A stretch of 64,000 nt of DNA, taken from positions 87,311 through 151,310 of the forward strand of contig JACKKP010000004.1 of the NCBI GenBank assembly GCA_024236375.1. Direction: 5' to 3'. Shown piece after piece: positions 34,705-43,883 of this stretch. A program made the translations under genes and the position numbers. The notes beneath the pieces are model-generated. The model was given only the letters and a program-made list of their open reading frames with translations, did not search any database and was not told where the DNA came from. The DNA comes from Rickettsiaceae bacterium (GTDB taxonomy: Bacteria; Pseudomonadota; Alphaproteobacteria; Rickettsiales; Rickettsiaceae). The first letter of the stretch is position 1; every line of letters starts with the position of its first letter.

Positions 34705-34845
34705 TAGCTAAATTATAACCTTTAATTAAATTTCTCATTTAAAAATTTTACTTTTAAATGCTACTAATTCGTTAATTAGACATTATCTTGCTCGATTTCA
34801 CAGAAATACCAAGCGTTATAGCAAATCCTTTGACATGATCCTAAC

Positions 34846-34930
34846 CTCTATCCTGATTCTCTTTAATAAAACCTTATTGCTCTCTATCCTGATTCTCTTT
34901 AATAAAACCTTATTGCTCTCTATACTGATT
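34846..34930. repeat. 36-base tandem repeat, 2.4 copies
   Basis: The unit at 34846-34881 is repeated exactly at 34882-34917, and a third copy is cut off after about 13 bases (to 34930, with one substitution). It lies in the 436-base gap between the sdh operon and an ankyrin gene. No gene covers it. The rest of the gap contains only the promoter-like element at 34962. Confidence 0.85.
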
Positions 34931-34961
34931 TAACAATGCCGGGAAAGAGACAATTTTATCC

Positions 34962-34990
34962 TTGACTAAATATTACAATTAGTTTAAAAT
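34962..34990 (+). promoter_or_regulatory. Promoter-like sequence of the 482-residue ankyrin gene
   Basis: TTGACT at 34962-34967 and TAAAAT at 34985-34990, spacer 17 bases, about 150 bases upstream of the ATG. The segment is similar over some 40 bases to that starting at 4968 in front of the large ankyrin gene. Confidence 0.45.
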
Positions 34991-35140
34991 TAATTAATAA
35001 ATTAACACTCTACAATGTAACTTATGTTAAATTTCAAAGTAGTACACAAAAATTCTGATAAAACCTATTATCTTATGTAACTCAGAATTTTAAGCTAAAA
35101 CCCTGTGAATTTAAATTAAAAAGAAAATAGAGAGAAAAGT

Positions 35141-36589
35141 ATGGTCGCATCTAGGATAAAGTTAGTAAAAAAAATATCCTACTTGCCAGAGGGATCAAGC
35201 CAGGAAGTTTGGACAAAAGGAATAGAAACTCCGCAAGAGCAGATTTTTAATGCTATTACATATGGTCAGATTGAAGAAGTTAAGCGATTGGTAGCAAATC
35301 AACCTCAATTAGTTAATGGACAATATAAAAAAACACCTAATTTATATCAAGCTATTCAATGTAAACACAAAGATATAGTTGAATTACTTATAGAAAAAGG
35401 AGCTGCAATTGATACCAAAGATGATGATGGCAACAATACTGTCTTACATAGCGCTATTCAATGTCAATCCAAAGATATAGTTGAATTACTTATAGATAAA
35501 AAAGCTAATATTGAGAGCCGAGATGACGAGGGCAAAACTCCTTTACATCATGGCGTCTACCACAATAATATCGACGCAATGAAATTACTTTTAGATGAAG
35601 GGGCTGAAATTAATATCCAAGATAACGAGGGCAGAACTCCTTTACATCTAGCAGCAGACCGCGCAATACATCTTACTTGTCAGGTGGAAGGAATAGAGCA
35701 ACATTTTGAACTCGAAGATAATGGAATGGCTTGTTTCCTTCTAGATAACAAAGCTAAAGTTGATATCCCAGATCATGATGGTAACACTGCTTTATATTAT
35801 GCTGCCTTGCGAGGCAATAGCACGATAATTAAATTGCTTCTAGAAAAGGATTCTTCAATTGATGCTCAATGTGTCAATCAACGCACGCCTCTAGACCTGT
35901 TGTTACCCATGGGTTGTGATATTGAGACAATATCACAATTTTTAAATCGATTTGCTTCACATGAGATAAAACTTAATCAAAAAAATGCATATATAATATT
36001 ACAACGTCTTGAGACAGAATATATAAGATTTAATACTCAAGCAGAAGTATTCGAGGAATTGCAAGAAAACCTAAAATATTTCTTGCATCAATGTTGCCTT
36101 CAACAAAATTACGATTTCTGGGACAAGGATAACTTGAGTAATATTAGTGAATTATTTCAAATTCTAACTAATAGTAAAACTAAATCTGTCAGAGCTACTA
36201 CTAATCAAGGAGCATTCACATTAAATGCAACAGAGAATGAGAAATCAGACAGTATTGATCCTTTCAATAAAAATAATAGAGAAGATATTGAAACAGTTCA
36301 AAGTAACACATTTTTTGATATGATTTTTTCACCTTTTAAAAAATTACTAAACTTTATTTGGCCTCAATCGGAAGATATAAGTAATAGTACAAATAGTGAC
36401 ATTTCTTCAGCAGCGTTACAAGATACTAATTCAGAATCTGAAGAAAGTCCGGATACTGATCATACTACTATATTATTATCTTGGAATAGTGTCTGGTTGT
36501 TACTAAAAAACGTATTTTGTTTCCCAGAACAAGAAGAGGTTACACCTGAGTTCACACCAGAAACCATTGGAGAAGAAGGGCAGCAATAA
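35141..36589 (+). CDS. Ankyrin-repeat protein with hydrophobic C-terminal segments
   Basis: The 482-residue product has about five ankyrin units between residues 66 and 258 (for example DDEGKTPLHHGVYHNNIDAM at about 128 and DHDGNTALYYAALRGNSTII at about 211). One unit, at about 165-208, is interrupted by an insert. A middle part without repeats (260-380) includes two Cys (HQCCLQQN). The tail has TFFDMIFSPFKKLLNFIWP (about 390-408), resembling the SFFETRILSPIKSFFSFF segment of the 371-residue ankyrin protein, and a second hydrophobic stretch SWNSVWLLLKNVFCFPEQE followed by VTPEFTPE. No signal peptide. A purine-rich AGAGAGAAAAG precedes the ATG. Confidence 0.82.
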   Translation: MVASRIKLVKKISYLPEGSSQEVWTKGIETPQEQIFNAITYGQIEEVKRLVANQPQLVNGQYKKTPNLYQAIQCKHKDIVELLIEKGAAIDTKDDDGNNTVLHSAIQCQSKDIVELLIDKKANIESRDDEGKTPLHHGVYHNNIDAMKLLLDEGAEINIQDNEGRTPLHLAADRAIHLTCQVEGIEQHFELEDNGMACFLLDNKAKVDIPDHDGNTALYYAALRGNSTIIKLLLEKDSSIDAQCVNQRTPLDLLLPMGCDIETISQFLNRFASHEIKLNQKNAYIILQRLETEYIRFNTQAEVFEELQENLKYFLHQCCLQQNYDFWDKDNLSNISELFQILTNSKTKSVRATTNQGAFTLNATENEKSDSIDPFNKNNREDIETVQSNTFFDMIFSPFKKLLNFIWPQSEDISNSTNSDISSAALQDTNSESEESPDTDHTTILLSWNSVWLLLKNVFCFPEQEEVTPEFTPETIGEEGQQ

Positions 36590-36666
36590 AAATTTATAAG
36601 GCTATATTAACAAGCAATAAGGAAATCACTTATTTAGTAGCTTAGCTATTGAAGATTATCAATGTT

Positions 36667-36682
36667 TGTTTCACGTGAAATA
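36667..36682. promoter_or_regulatory. parS-like ParB-binding site
   Basis: TGTTTCACGTGAAATA differs from the parS consensus TGTTTCACGTGAAACA at one position. It lies in the non-coding gap between an ankyrin gene and the 3' end of rmuC, about 1.4 kb from mipZ. ParB (partly encoded at the window start) would nucleate here. I found no second full match by eye. Confidence 0.75.
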
Positions 36683-36773
36683 AGTTAATAAGAATGGATA
36701 TAAGCAAATTGTACCATTGTATAAGTGCTCCGCCTTATATCCGCTGATATTAATATTACTCATAGCTACAAGT

Positions 36774-38060
36774 TTAAACTTCGATTTTTTTGAGCTCTTC
36801 TGTTTCAAGCTCGATTAATTCTGATTTCGAAGTAAATAATTGCATACGTTTAAGTGGTTCTTGTTTTTCGGAAGAAACATCTATACCAAGGGAACTCAAT
36901 TTTTTTGACTTAGACAGTAAATTACGATTAAAAGAAGCAGCAAATTTATCATAATAATTTACTGCACTGGATAAACTATTACCTAATTTTGCCGAATGGT
37001 CAGCCATAGTGCTGACAGATGCAACTAATTTTTTTACTTCTTCTATAATCTGGAGATTATAATAAGCCATTTGCTGTTCAGAGATTTGAAATCTTGCAAA
37101 AGATAACATATTCATCAGACCTGAAGGACCTACTGGGAAAATATCAACATTCCATGCTTTATTTAAGAATTGTGAATCAGCATCTAATATTTTTTCAACC
37201 GCATGTTCGGTAGGTAAAAACATCAAAGTAATAATATTTGATATATCACTTTGTTTATTATTTAGATGTTTTTTAACAGATTCAGCATAATTTTTCCCGC
37301 TTAAAGATTTCAAATGCAAATTCATTGTCTTAGATAATTTTTGAGGATCACTATTTTGATCTACCAAAAATTTTGAAGCTTTGGAATCAATAACCATTAA
37401 ACGACTATTAGGAAGAAATATTATTGCATCTGGGCGCAAGGCGGTTTTGTCTATTTCATCACTTACATTATATTGTAAATGAAAATCGATATTATTTTTT
37501 AGTCCTGAAGATTTAAGAATATTTTCTAAAGTAATTTCTGCTAATGCGCCGGCTCCAGAAGGAGATAAAAGGGAATTTTTGATAATATCTATAGTGTCAC
37601 GCGATTGAGTGATGTCTTTATCAAGTGTGTTTACCATTTTGTAAATGCGCTCAAATTCAGAGTTAAATTTATTTACTGTTTTTTCGATATTTTGTTCCGA
37701 TAATTTACGACTTTCTGCATTTTCTTTTTTGTTGATATCAATTAATTGTGCTGATAATTGATTACCAAGCTCAAATAAAGCTGCTTTTGTGGCATCGTTT
37801 GACTCTTGTCTTAGCTTCTTTGCTTCTTCGATTAGAGTGTCTTGAAAACGTATTTTCTCAGTTAATTGTTCGGTTTTACGGATAAATTCAATATTTTCGT
37901 GAGCAAGTCGCTCATTTTGAATGGAAAAATACTGAAATTGCTTATAAATCTCTTCATATTGGCTGTTTAATTTCACATGTTTGATCAATAATGCTATCAT
38001 TGATACTAGTGACAATATAATTATGCTGATTAAGAAATATAAAATATATGTCAAATCCAT
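36774..38060 (-). CDS. rmuC: DNA recombination protein RmuC
   Basis: The 428-residue protein has an N-terminal membrane segment (YILYFLISIIILSLVSMIAL), a long coiled coil (about residues 30-165, with IDINKKENAESRKLSEQNIE) and the RmuC nuclease-like domain: SGAGALAEITLENILKSSGL, LRPDAIIFLPNSRLMVIDSK and MFLPTEHAVEKILDADSQF. RmuC limits inversion at short repeats; the domain is related to restriction endonuclease-like folds. Its start codon overlaps the mipZ stop (TAATG), so the two are translationally coupled. Confidence 0.92.
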   Translation of the reverse strand: MDLTYILYFLISIIILSLVSMIALLIKHVKLNSQYEEIYKQFQYFSIQNERLAHENIEFIRKTEQLTEKIRFQDTLIEEAKKLRQESNDATKAALFELGNQLSAQLIDINKKENAESRKLSEQNIEKTVNKFNSEFERIYKMVNTLDKDITQSRDTIDIIKNSLLSPSGAGALAEITLENILKSSGLKNNIDFHLQYNVSDEIDKTALRPDAIIFLPNSRLMVIDSKASKFLVDQNSDPQKLSKTMNLHLKSLSGKNYAESVKKHLNNKQSDISNIITLMFLPTEHAVEKILDADSQFLNKAWNVDIFPVGPSGLMNMLSFARFQISEQQMAYYNLQIIEEVKKLVASVSTMADHSAKLGNSLSSAVNYYDKFAASFNRNLLSKSKKLSSLGIDVSSEKQEPLKRMQLFTSKSELIELETEELKKIEV

Positions 38061-38863
38061 TATTTGACTCCAATATAGTCAAAGAAATTGCGTAATTCTT
38101 GTCTTGCTGCAACATGAGATAAACTAAAAGATCTTTCAAATTCTATTTGATTTAAATCAAATAAGGTAAGTCCTTTAGGAAATAATTCTCGGTATATAAC
38201 TCGTTCACTGAACCCTGGTGCTACTTTAAATGATAAGCGTTTTGATAATTTGTTTACAGCGTTGGCAATATTTCTTTTATTAATTGCATCAATATTACTT
38301 AATCGATTACGCATGACAAACCAATTTATACTACCACCATCCCTAGATGCTTTATTGATTTTTTGTTCCCAAATCATTTGACTATAAATTGAAGGTTTTG
38401 CCATTTCTAAATTATCAACAGTGATTTTAGCAATCACATCTAGATCTACAAAACTATCATTAATAGGAGTTATTATAGTATCCGCATACGAATGAGCAAG
38501 GCGTGAATAAGAAGAATGACTGCCCGGTGTATCAATCACAATATAATCATAATCACTATTATTGTTAATTATATTTCTGAGTAACTGTTCTTCTAATTTT
38601 ATTTTGTCATCAATATTACCATTTGCTACTTCTTCTAATGTGTAATGAGTAGGTAGTGGAAGTGATGTTTGAGTAATTTGATTATATTTTGCTCTATTAT
38701 GAATATAAGTAGTTAGTGATTGTTGTCTTGTATCTGCATCAATACTCAGTATTTTATAACCTTTATCTAAAAGTCCTGCGATTAAATGCATAGAGCAGGT
38801 TGTTTTACCTGCTCCGCCTTTTTCATTGCCTATTACAAATATATAAGGATTATTTTGTCTCAT
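38060..38863 (-). CDS. mipZ: MipZ-like ParA/MinD-family ATPase (division-site positioning)
   Basis: The 267-residue ATPase has the deviant Walker A GNEKGGAGKTTCSMHL, Walker A-prime region IDADTRQQSLTTYI and IDTPGSHSSYSRLAHSYAD. The combination RQQSLTTYIHNR, TPINDSFVDLDVIA and NWFVMRNRLSNIDA is characteristic of MipZ rather than chromosomal ParA. MipZ forms a gradient from ParB at the origins and blocks FtsZ polymerisation away from midcell. A parS-like site lies 1.4 kb away. Its start overlaps the pepA end by 14 bases. Confidence 0.88.
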   Translation of the reverse strand: MRQNNPYIFVIGNEKGGAGKTTCSMHLIAGLLDKGYKILSIDADTRQQSLTTYIHNRAKYNQITQTSLPLPTHYTLEEVANGNIDDKIKLEEQLLRNIINNNSDYDYIVIDTPGSHSSYSRLAHSYADTIITPINDSFVDLDVIAKITVDNLEMAKPSIYSQMIWEQKINKASRDGGSINWFVMRNRLSNIDAINKRNIANAVNKLSKRLSFKVAPGFSERVIYRELFPKGLTLFDLNQIEFERSFSLSHVAARQELRNFFDYIGVK

Positions 38864-40370
38864 AATGATCTAAGATAAATTGATTGAGTAATCTGACCCC
38901 AAAACCCACAGCTCCTTTAGGACAAATAGCAGTACCATTATTTTCCCATGCCATACCTGCTATATCAAGATGCGCCCATTTAACATCTTTATTTACAAAA
39001 CGTTTGATAAAATGAGCTGCAGTTGAGCTACCCGCACCGCGTTCGTGGTGGCTGATATTTGCGATATCTGCAATTGGAGATTTAAGCATTTTATCGTAAT
39101 CACTATGAAGTGGCATTCTCCATAATTTTTCGTCAATATTTTCTGAGGAGGTGAGCAATTTTTTAGCAAAATCCTCATCATTGCAGAATAAACCAGCATA
39201 ACTACTTGCTAAAGCAACTATTATTGCACCTGTAAGAGTTGCAAGATCTATAATATATTCAGGTGAATAATGTTGTTGTATATATGTTATACAATCTGCT
39301 AGTACTAATCTTCCTTCTGCATCTGTGTTTAAAACTTCTACTGTTTTACCAGACATAGTTCGTACAACATCACCTGGTCTTTGTGCGTTTCCATCTGGCA
39401 TATTTTCGACTAAGCCTACAATACCTACTACATTGACTTTGGCTTTTCGTGCTGCCAATGCTTTAATGGCTCCGACAACAGCTGCGGATCCTGCCATATC
39501 ATATTTCATAGCATCCATTTTTGCAGAAGGTTTTAGTGAAATACCGCCAGTGTCAAATGTGACACCTTTCCCCACTAAAGCAAGTGGCTTGCTGTCATCT
39601 TTCAAACCTTTATAAGACATAATAACTATTTTAGACTCACGTGCTGAACCTTGCCCTACGCCAAGTAAAGCGCCCATACCCAGTGAACGCATTTCTCTCT
39701 CGCCTAATACTTCAACATCTACTCCTAATGTTTCTAATTCTGTAGCAATTAATTCGGCATAAGTTTCAGGGTATAATACGTTCGGCGCTTCGCTTACAAG
39801 GTCACGAGCAAAATATACAGATTCAGCCAATATTTTGTGATCTTTAAATAATGATTCCGCGGCTTCAAAACGTTGGCCAACAATAGCTACTGATTCTACT
39901 ATAAATTCTTTATCTTCCTTCTCTTCTTCAGAAGGTGTAGAAAAATATTTGTCAAATTTATATGCATTAAGCATGGCACCACTAGCTAGTAGTGCCATAA
40001 CTTCTTCTTCTGAGTAGCGTCCAAACGCTCTACTAACTAAAATAGATACATTAGCAAATTTTTTGGCTTTTGCTATAGAAACTGCTTTACCTCCCAGTTG
40101 CTCTATTTGAAAAGATTTAAGTTCAGCTTCTTTCCCTGTACCAATTAAAATTAAATTTTTATATGAACCCGAATGTATAAAAGTAAATGCGCATGTTTCT
40201 CCAAATTTGCCTTTAAATTTATTATGATTTTTGGCACCAGAAGTGATAAGTTGACTAAATTTGCTATCAAATTCTAGGGTGGCTGCGTCTATTTTGTAAT
40301 CTTCATCTATATAAATTACTATAGTTTCATTTTCATATATTGCATTTGAGTTAAAAGAGATATTTAACAT
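38850..40370 (-). CDS. pepA: Leucyl aminopeptidase (M17)
   Basis: The 506-residue dizinc cytosol aminopeptidase has the core motifs VGKGVTFDTGGISLKPS and NTDAEGRLVLADC, with the metal-binding Lys and Asp residues in place, and the Arg of the active site in EGRLVL. An N-terminal macro-like domain spans about residues 1-160. It removes N-terminal amino acids from peptides; in PepA-type proteins DNA binding also occurs in some bacteria. It heads the pepA-mipZ-rmuC unit on the minus strand. Confidence 0.96.
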   Translation of the reverse strand: MLNISFNSNAIYENETIVIYIDEDYKIDAATLEFDSKFSQLITSGAKNHNKFKGKFGETCAFTFIHSGSYKNLILIGTGKEAELKSFQIEQLGGKAVSIAKAKKFANVSILVSRAFGRYSEEEVMALLASGAMLNAYKFDKYFSTPSEEEKEDKEFIVESVAIVGQRFEAAESLFKDHKILAESVYFARDLVSEAPNVLYPETYAELIATELETLGVDVEVLGEREMRSLGMGALLGVGQGSARESKIVIMSYKGLKDDSKPLALVGKGVTFDTGGISLKPSAKMDAMKYDMAGSAAVVGAIKALAARKAKVNVVGIVGLVENMPDGNAQRPGDVVRTMSGKTVEVLNTDAEGRLVLADCITYIQQHYSPEYIIDLATLTGAIIVALASSYAGLFCNDEDFAKKLLTSSENIDEKLWRMPLHSDYDKMLKSPIADIANISHHERGAGSSTAAHFIKRFVNKDVKWAHLDIAGMAWENNGTAICPKGAVGFGVRLLNQFILDHYETK

Positions 40371-40535
40371 TTCAGTATCCTATAATTATTTCTAATAACT
40401 AAAAAGTAATCGTTGCACGTGCAGTTTGCAAGTGATTAATTAATGATAATCTAAAAATAATTGAATTTATTTATAGGAAGAGAAGTTTTTGTATATTACA
40501 ATATTTTCCAATATGAAAAATTAGGACATGTTAAG

Positions 40536-40961
40536 ATGAATTATCAAGAATTATATAGTTTGATTTTTATTGATAGTTTGGTAGCAAATATAGTATTTTG
40601 CTTTGCAGATGAAATTGCTGTAGAAACCGTAAGATTTTTCAATCATTATGATATGGGTCTAGTAATTATTCTTGCAAGCGCCGCTTCAATATTAGCTTAC
40701 GGAGTGAATTATTTATTTGGCTTTATGGTATTTCAGATACTAAAACCTTTACAAAGCATAGAAGGAAAAATAAATAATGCTCAATTTAGTAAGTTATGGG
40801 AGAATCATTTCTTCAAATTTGTAATTATGCTTAGTGCCCTAACAATATATGGTAAATTTATTGTATTTTTCGCTGGTTTTGCGCGTATTAATTTTAAATA
40901 TATCATGATTACTACTCTGATAATGAGGCTGATATATTACTCATATATGCTTTTATTTTAA
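40536..40961 (+). CDS. Small multi-pass membrane protein, possibly DedA/VTT-like
   Basis: I place the start at the ATG at 40536 with AGGA 9 bases upstream; a frame open from 40461 adds residues without support. The 141-residue product has four hydrophobic segments: SLIFIDSLVANIVFCFA, MGLVIILASAASILAYGVNY, FFKFVIMLSALTIYGKFIV and IMITTLIMRLIYYSYML. The pattern LASAASILAYGVNYLFG and GKFIVFFAGFARI vaguely recalls the short YqaA/DedA-like proteins seen in Rickettsiales. The stop is directly adjacent to the addB start, so they are likely co-transcribed. Confidence 0.55.
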   Translation: MNYQELYSLIFIDSLVANIVFCFADEIAVETVRFFNHYDMGLVIILASAASILAYGVNYLFGFMVFQILKPLQSIEGKINNAQFSKLWENHFFKFVIMLSALTIYGKFIVFFAGFARINFKYIMITTLIMRLIYYSYMLLF

Positions 40962-43640
40962 ATGAAATTATATACAGCTAGTTGTAAGCAACAATTTTTG
41001 GAAGAATTATCTAAAATAATTATCAATAACCATTTGGGTAATTTTGATAGGTTGAAACTAATATTGCCAAGTGGACTTCCTTGCCGAAAATTACAATATA
41101 TATTACTAAAAAAATTAGGTCCTACCATACTGCCAAGAATTAGTTCTCTAAGCGAGTTAGTATTTGAAAATGAGGAAATTTTTAAAATTCCGAGTGAACA
41201 AGTGGGTGCTATCAGCAAAATTGAAGAAAAAGTTATATTATCTCAGATAATATATCAATATAAGAAGCTAAATTACAACCAATTACAATCACTAAAATTA
41301 GCCAATGCTTTAGCAAGTCTATTTCACGAATTCGAAATTTATCAGGTCGATGTTAAGGGTTTGGCTGATATGACAGGGCTCGATAAGCCAGAGCATTGGT
41401 TTGAACTTCATAATTTTATTGAGCATGTATATAAAACGTGGAAGGCTCAAGTACATGATTTGAACAAAATTACTTCAGCAGAATATTATCGCAATATTTT
41501 ACAATCAGAAATTAACTGGCTGAACGATAAAAATAATTATCTGATATTAGCTGGTATGGACGCAGAAAACCCTGTAATTGAAAAGTTTATTATGGATTTA
41601 AGCCAAGCAGAAAATTGCATGGTAATGCTACCACCTTTCCCATATCAATATATCCCAGCAGAACATAAATATTATATACCCAAAATATATAAAATGTTTG
41701 ATATTAGAGGCATTACCCATTCAAAATGGCAAAAAACTATTAATGATAAATTACTTATTGATTCTATCAAAGTACCGACTATTAGTGCTGAAATAGAATA
41801 TATAGAACTTGACAATATTTTTCATGAAGGCGAGTACATCGCGCTAAAATGCAGAGATTATTTGGCACAAAATCCCCACAACACCATTGCTATTATCACC
41901 CATAATCAACAAATAAAAAATCATTATGTTATTTATCTAGATAAATATGACCTATCCTATGATGATCAGTTCGGGCAAGATTTACTTAATATAACTGCAA
42001 TATCTCTGTTATTAATAATAGCAGATTTATTATATCAAGAATTTAATCTGGCAAATTTCTTCGCTTTATTGTCCAATCCTTTAATTAATAATAATAGTGC
42101 GACTTTGTTAAGGAATGTGATCTTAAAACATAATAGATTTGCACACTCTCTAAGTGAAATAAATATATTAATAAATAATTGTGCAGATGAAGAATTAAAG
42201 AAATATTTTAGGCATTTAGAGCAAATTATTATTAAGGTAAAAAAATCTGATAATTTTAAAATCTTGTTAGAACAAATTTTAATTGTAGCAGAAAAATTAT
42301 TGCCTGATATTTGGCAGAATTTTCCTGAAATTGTAACGCCATTGAAAGAAATATATAATATAAAATTAGAATTTAAGCTTGAGAAACCACAAGATTTCAC
42401 TGAACTTTTAAAACAAATTTTATTTGGTGGAAGGATTTTTAAACCTCGCGAAAAAAGTAGCATTATTATTGCTAAAGCTCAGGATATTTGCCTTATTAAT
42501 CATGATTTGGTGATAATGAGTGATATGAATGAAAATAGTTATCCTAATATCAGGCATAATAATCCTTGGATTAATAAAGATTTACAAGCGAAAATTGGTC
42601 TGCCATCTGCTCAGCATAATTTAGATAAATTATTTTATGAATTTTATCTCAATACGCAAAACTCTCAGATAATAATCACTCGCAGTAAAAAGGATCTCAG
42701 TAATAAATCCACTTTACCATCACAATTTGTGCTGACTTTACAAAAAAGCTTAGCAGGTAATTTGAAAGAATTAAAAGCAAAGCCTGTCTACCCTAATTTA
42801 GGTAATATTATACACAAAGAATATGTTACTAGCGATATATTTCCTGAAATATTATATGCGACCGACATAGAATTACTAATTAAATCACCTTATAATTTTT
42901 ATGCAAAAAAAATACTTCTTTTAAGAAAAATACGTGAAATAAGCGTTCAGACTGAATTAGCAGATTTTGGTAATATATTTCACGAAATTATGGAAGAATA
43001 TACCAAAAATTATATAGAAAACCATCCAGATAAGGCCATGAGGTTCAAAGAAATTGCTGCTGATATAATTAATAACAGCCAGTTCCCTTTAATTTATAAA
43101 GATATATGGCAAACCAAGATCGATCATATGGCAAGTGAAATAATAGAATTTGATGAAGAGCAACGGGCCGAAAATATTTATAATTATAGTGAAATTAAGG
43201 GCAGTATAAAACTTACAATTAATGGTAAACAAGTAGAGATTGCAGCAATTGCTGACAGAATTTTGGTTAATAGTCGGGGCCAAGTTTCTATCATCGACTA
43301 TAAAACTGGTCAAATTCCTTCAAAACAAGATGTACTTAATGGCGTTGCCCCACAAATGATTATTGAAGCAATCATATTACAGGAAGGTGGTTTTAATATT
43401 AATCTACCACAAAATTTAGCGGATATTTTATCAGTAAATAAGCTGATTTACGTCAAAATTGGCAGCAAGAAACCTTATATTAATGTGATGTCTATTGAAA
43501 TCACTCCACAAGATATTCAAGCCCATAAACAAGGGCTGATTAACCTATTAGAATATTATTTAGAGCATGGTCAATATTATATTGAGCCATGTGATGCTAA
43601 ATATGATGATTATGCAATCCTCGCGCGGCGTTTATCTTAA
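40962..43640 (+). CDS. addB: AddB-like double-strand break repair protein (PD-(D/E)XK nuclease)
   Basis: The 892-residue protein resembles alphaproteobacterial AddB, partner of AddA in resecting DNA ends. The N-terminal part is an inactive helicase-like region (LILPSGLPCRKLQYILLKK in place of a Walker A). The C-terminal nuclease domain shows ELADFGNIFHEIMEEY, AIADRILVNSRGQVSIIDYK and the catalytic D-(x)n-DYK pattern, followed by APQMIIEAIILQ. It is somewhat shorter than free-living AddB proteins (about 1000 residues). addA is not adjacent: after the stop comes a non-coding gap and an ankyrin gene on the other strand. Confidence 0.82.
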   Translation: MKLYTASCKQQFLEELSKIIINNHLGNFDRLKLILPSGLPCRKLQYILLKKLGPTILPRISSLSELVFENEEIFKIPSEQVGAISKIEEKVILSQIIYQYKKLNYNQLQSLKLANALASLFHEFEIYQVDVKGLADMTGLDKPEHWFELHNFIEHVYKTWKAQVHDLNKITSAEYYRNILQSEINWLNDKNNYLILAGMDAENPVIEKFIMDLSQAENCMVMLPPFPYQYIPAEHKYYIPKIYKMFDIRGITHSKWQKTINDKLLIDSIKVPTISAEIEYIELDNIFHEGEYIALKCRDYLAQNPHNTIAIITHNQQIKNHYVIYLDKYDLSYDDQFGQDLLNITAISLLLIIADLLYQEFNLANFFALLSNPLINNNSATLLRNVILKHNRFAHSLSEINILINNCADEELKKYFRHLEQIIIKVKKSDNFKILLEQILIVAEKLLPDIWQNFPEIVTPLKEIYNIKLEFKLEKPQDFTELLKQILFGGRIFKPREKSSIIIAKAQDICLINHDLVIMSDMNENSYPNIRHNNPWINKDLQAKIGLPSAQHNLDKLFYEFYLNTQNSQIIITRSKKDLSNKSTLPSQFVLTLQKSLAGNLKELKAKPVYPNLGNIIHKEYVTSDIFPEILYATDIELLIKSPYNFYAKKILLLRKIREISVQTELADFGNIFHEIMEEYTKNYIENHPDKAMRFKEIAADIINNSQFPLIYKDIWQTKIDHMASEIIEFDEEQRAENIYNYSEIKGSIKLTINGKQVEIAAIADRILVNSRGQVSIIDYKTGQIPSKQDVLNGVAPQMIIEAIILQEGGFNINLPQNLADILSVNKLIYVKIGSKKPYINVMSIEITPQDIQAHKQGLINLLEYYLEHGQYYIEPCDAKYDDYAILARRLS

Positions 43641-43828
43641 AATAAATATACGCTGTGTGGTCTAGTTTGACACAAAGAGCTGAATATAATAGCAAATATG
43701 ATATTTATAAGCTAATAATGGAGTCACATTTTGGAGATGTTTAACTTTTCGCATGTCAGCAGGACATCAAGCATAATTTGCGTTGCTAGTTAATGACCCT
43801 AAAAAATCACTACAGCTTTGCTCTAATA

Positions 43829-43864
43829 CATTACACTCCTCTATAGCAACAGAGGAGTGTAATG
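43829..43864. terminator. Perfect 14-bp hairpin at the end of the 371-residue ankyrin gene
   Basis: CATTACACTCCTCT at 43829-43842 pairs perfectly with AGAGGAGTGTAATG at 43851-43864 around an 8-base loop. It lies 20 bases beyond the stop codon of the minus-strand ankyrin gene and about 190 bases beyond addB, so it may end both transcripts. No T run follows on either strand. Confidence 0.5.
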
Positions 43865-43883
43865 AGATCAGAAGGGTTAAAAT

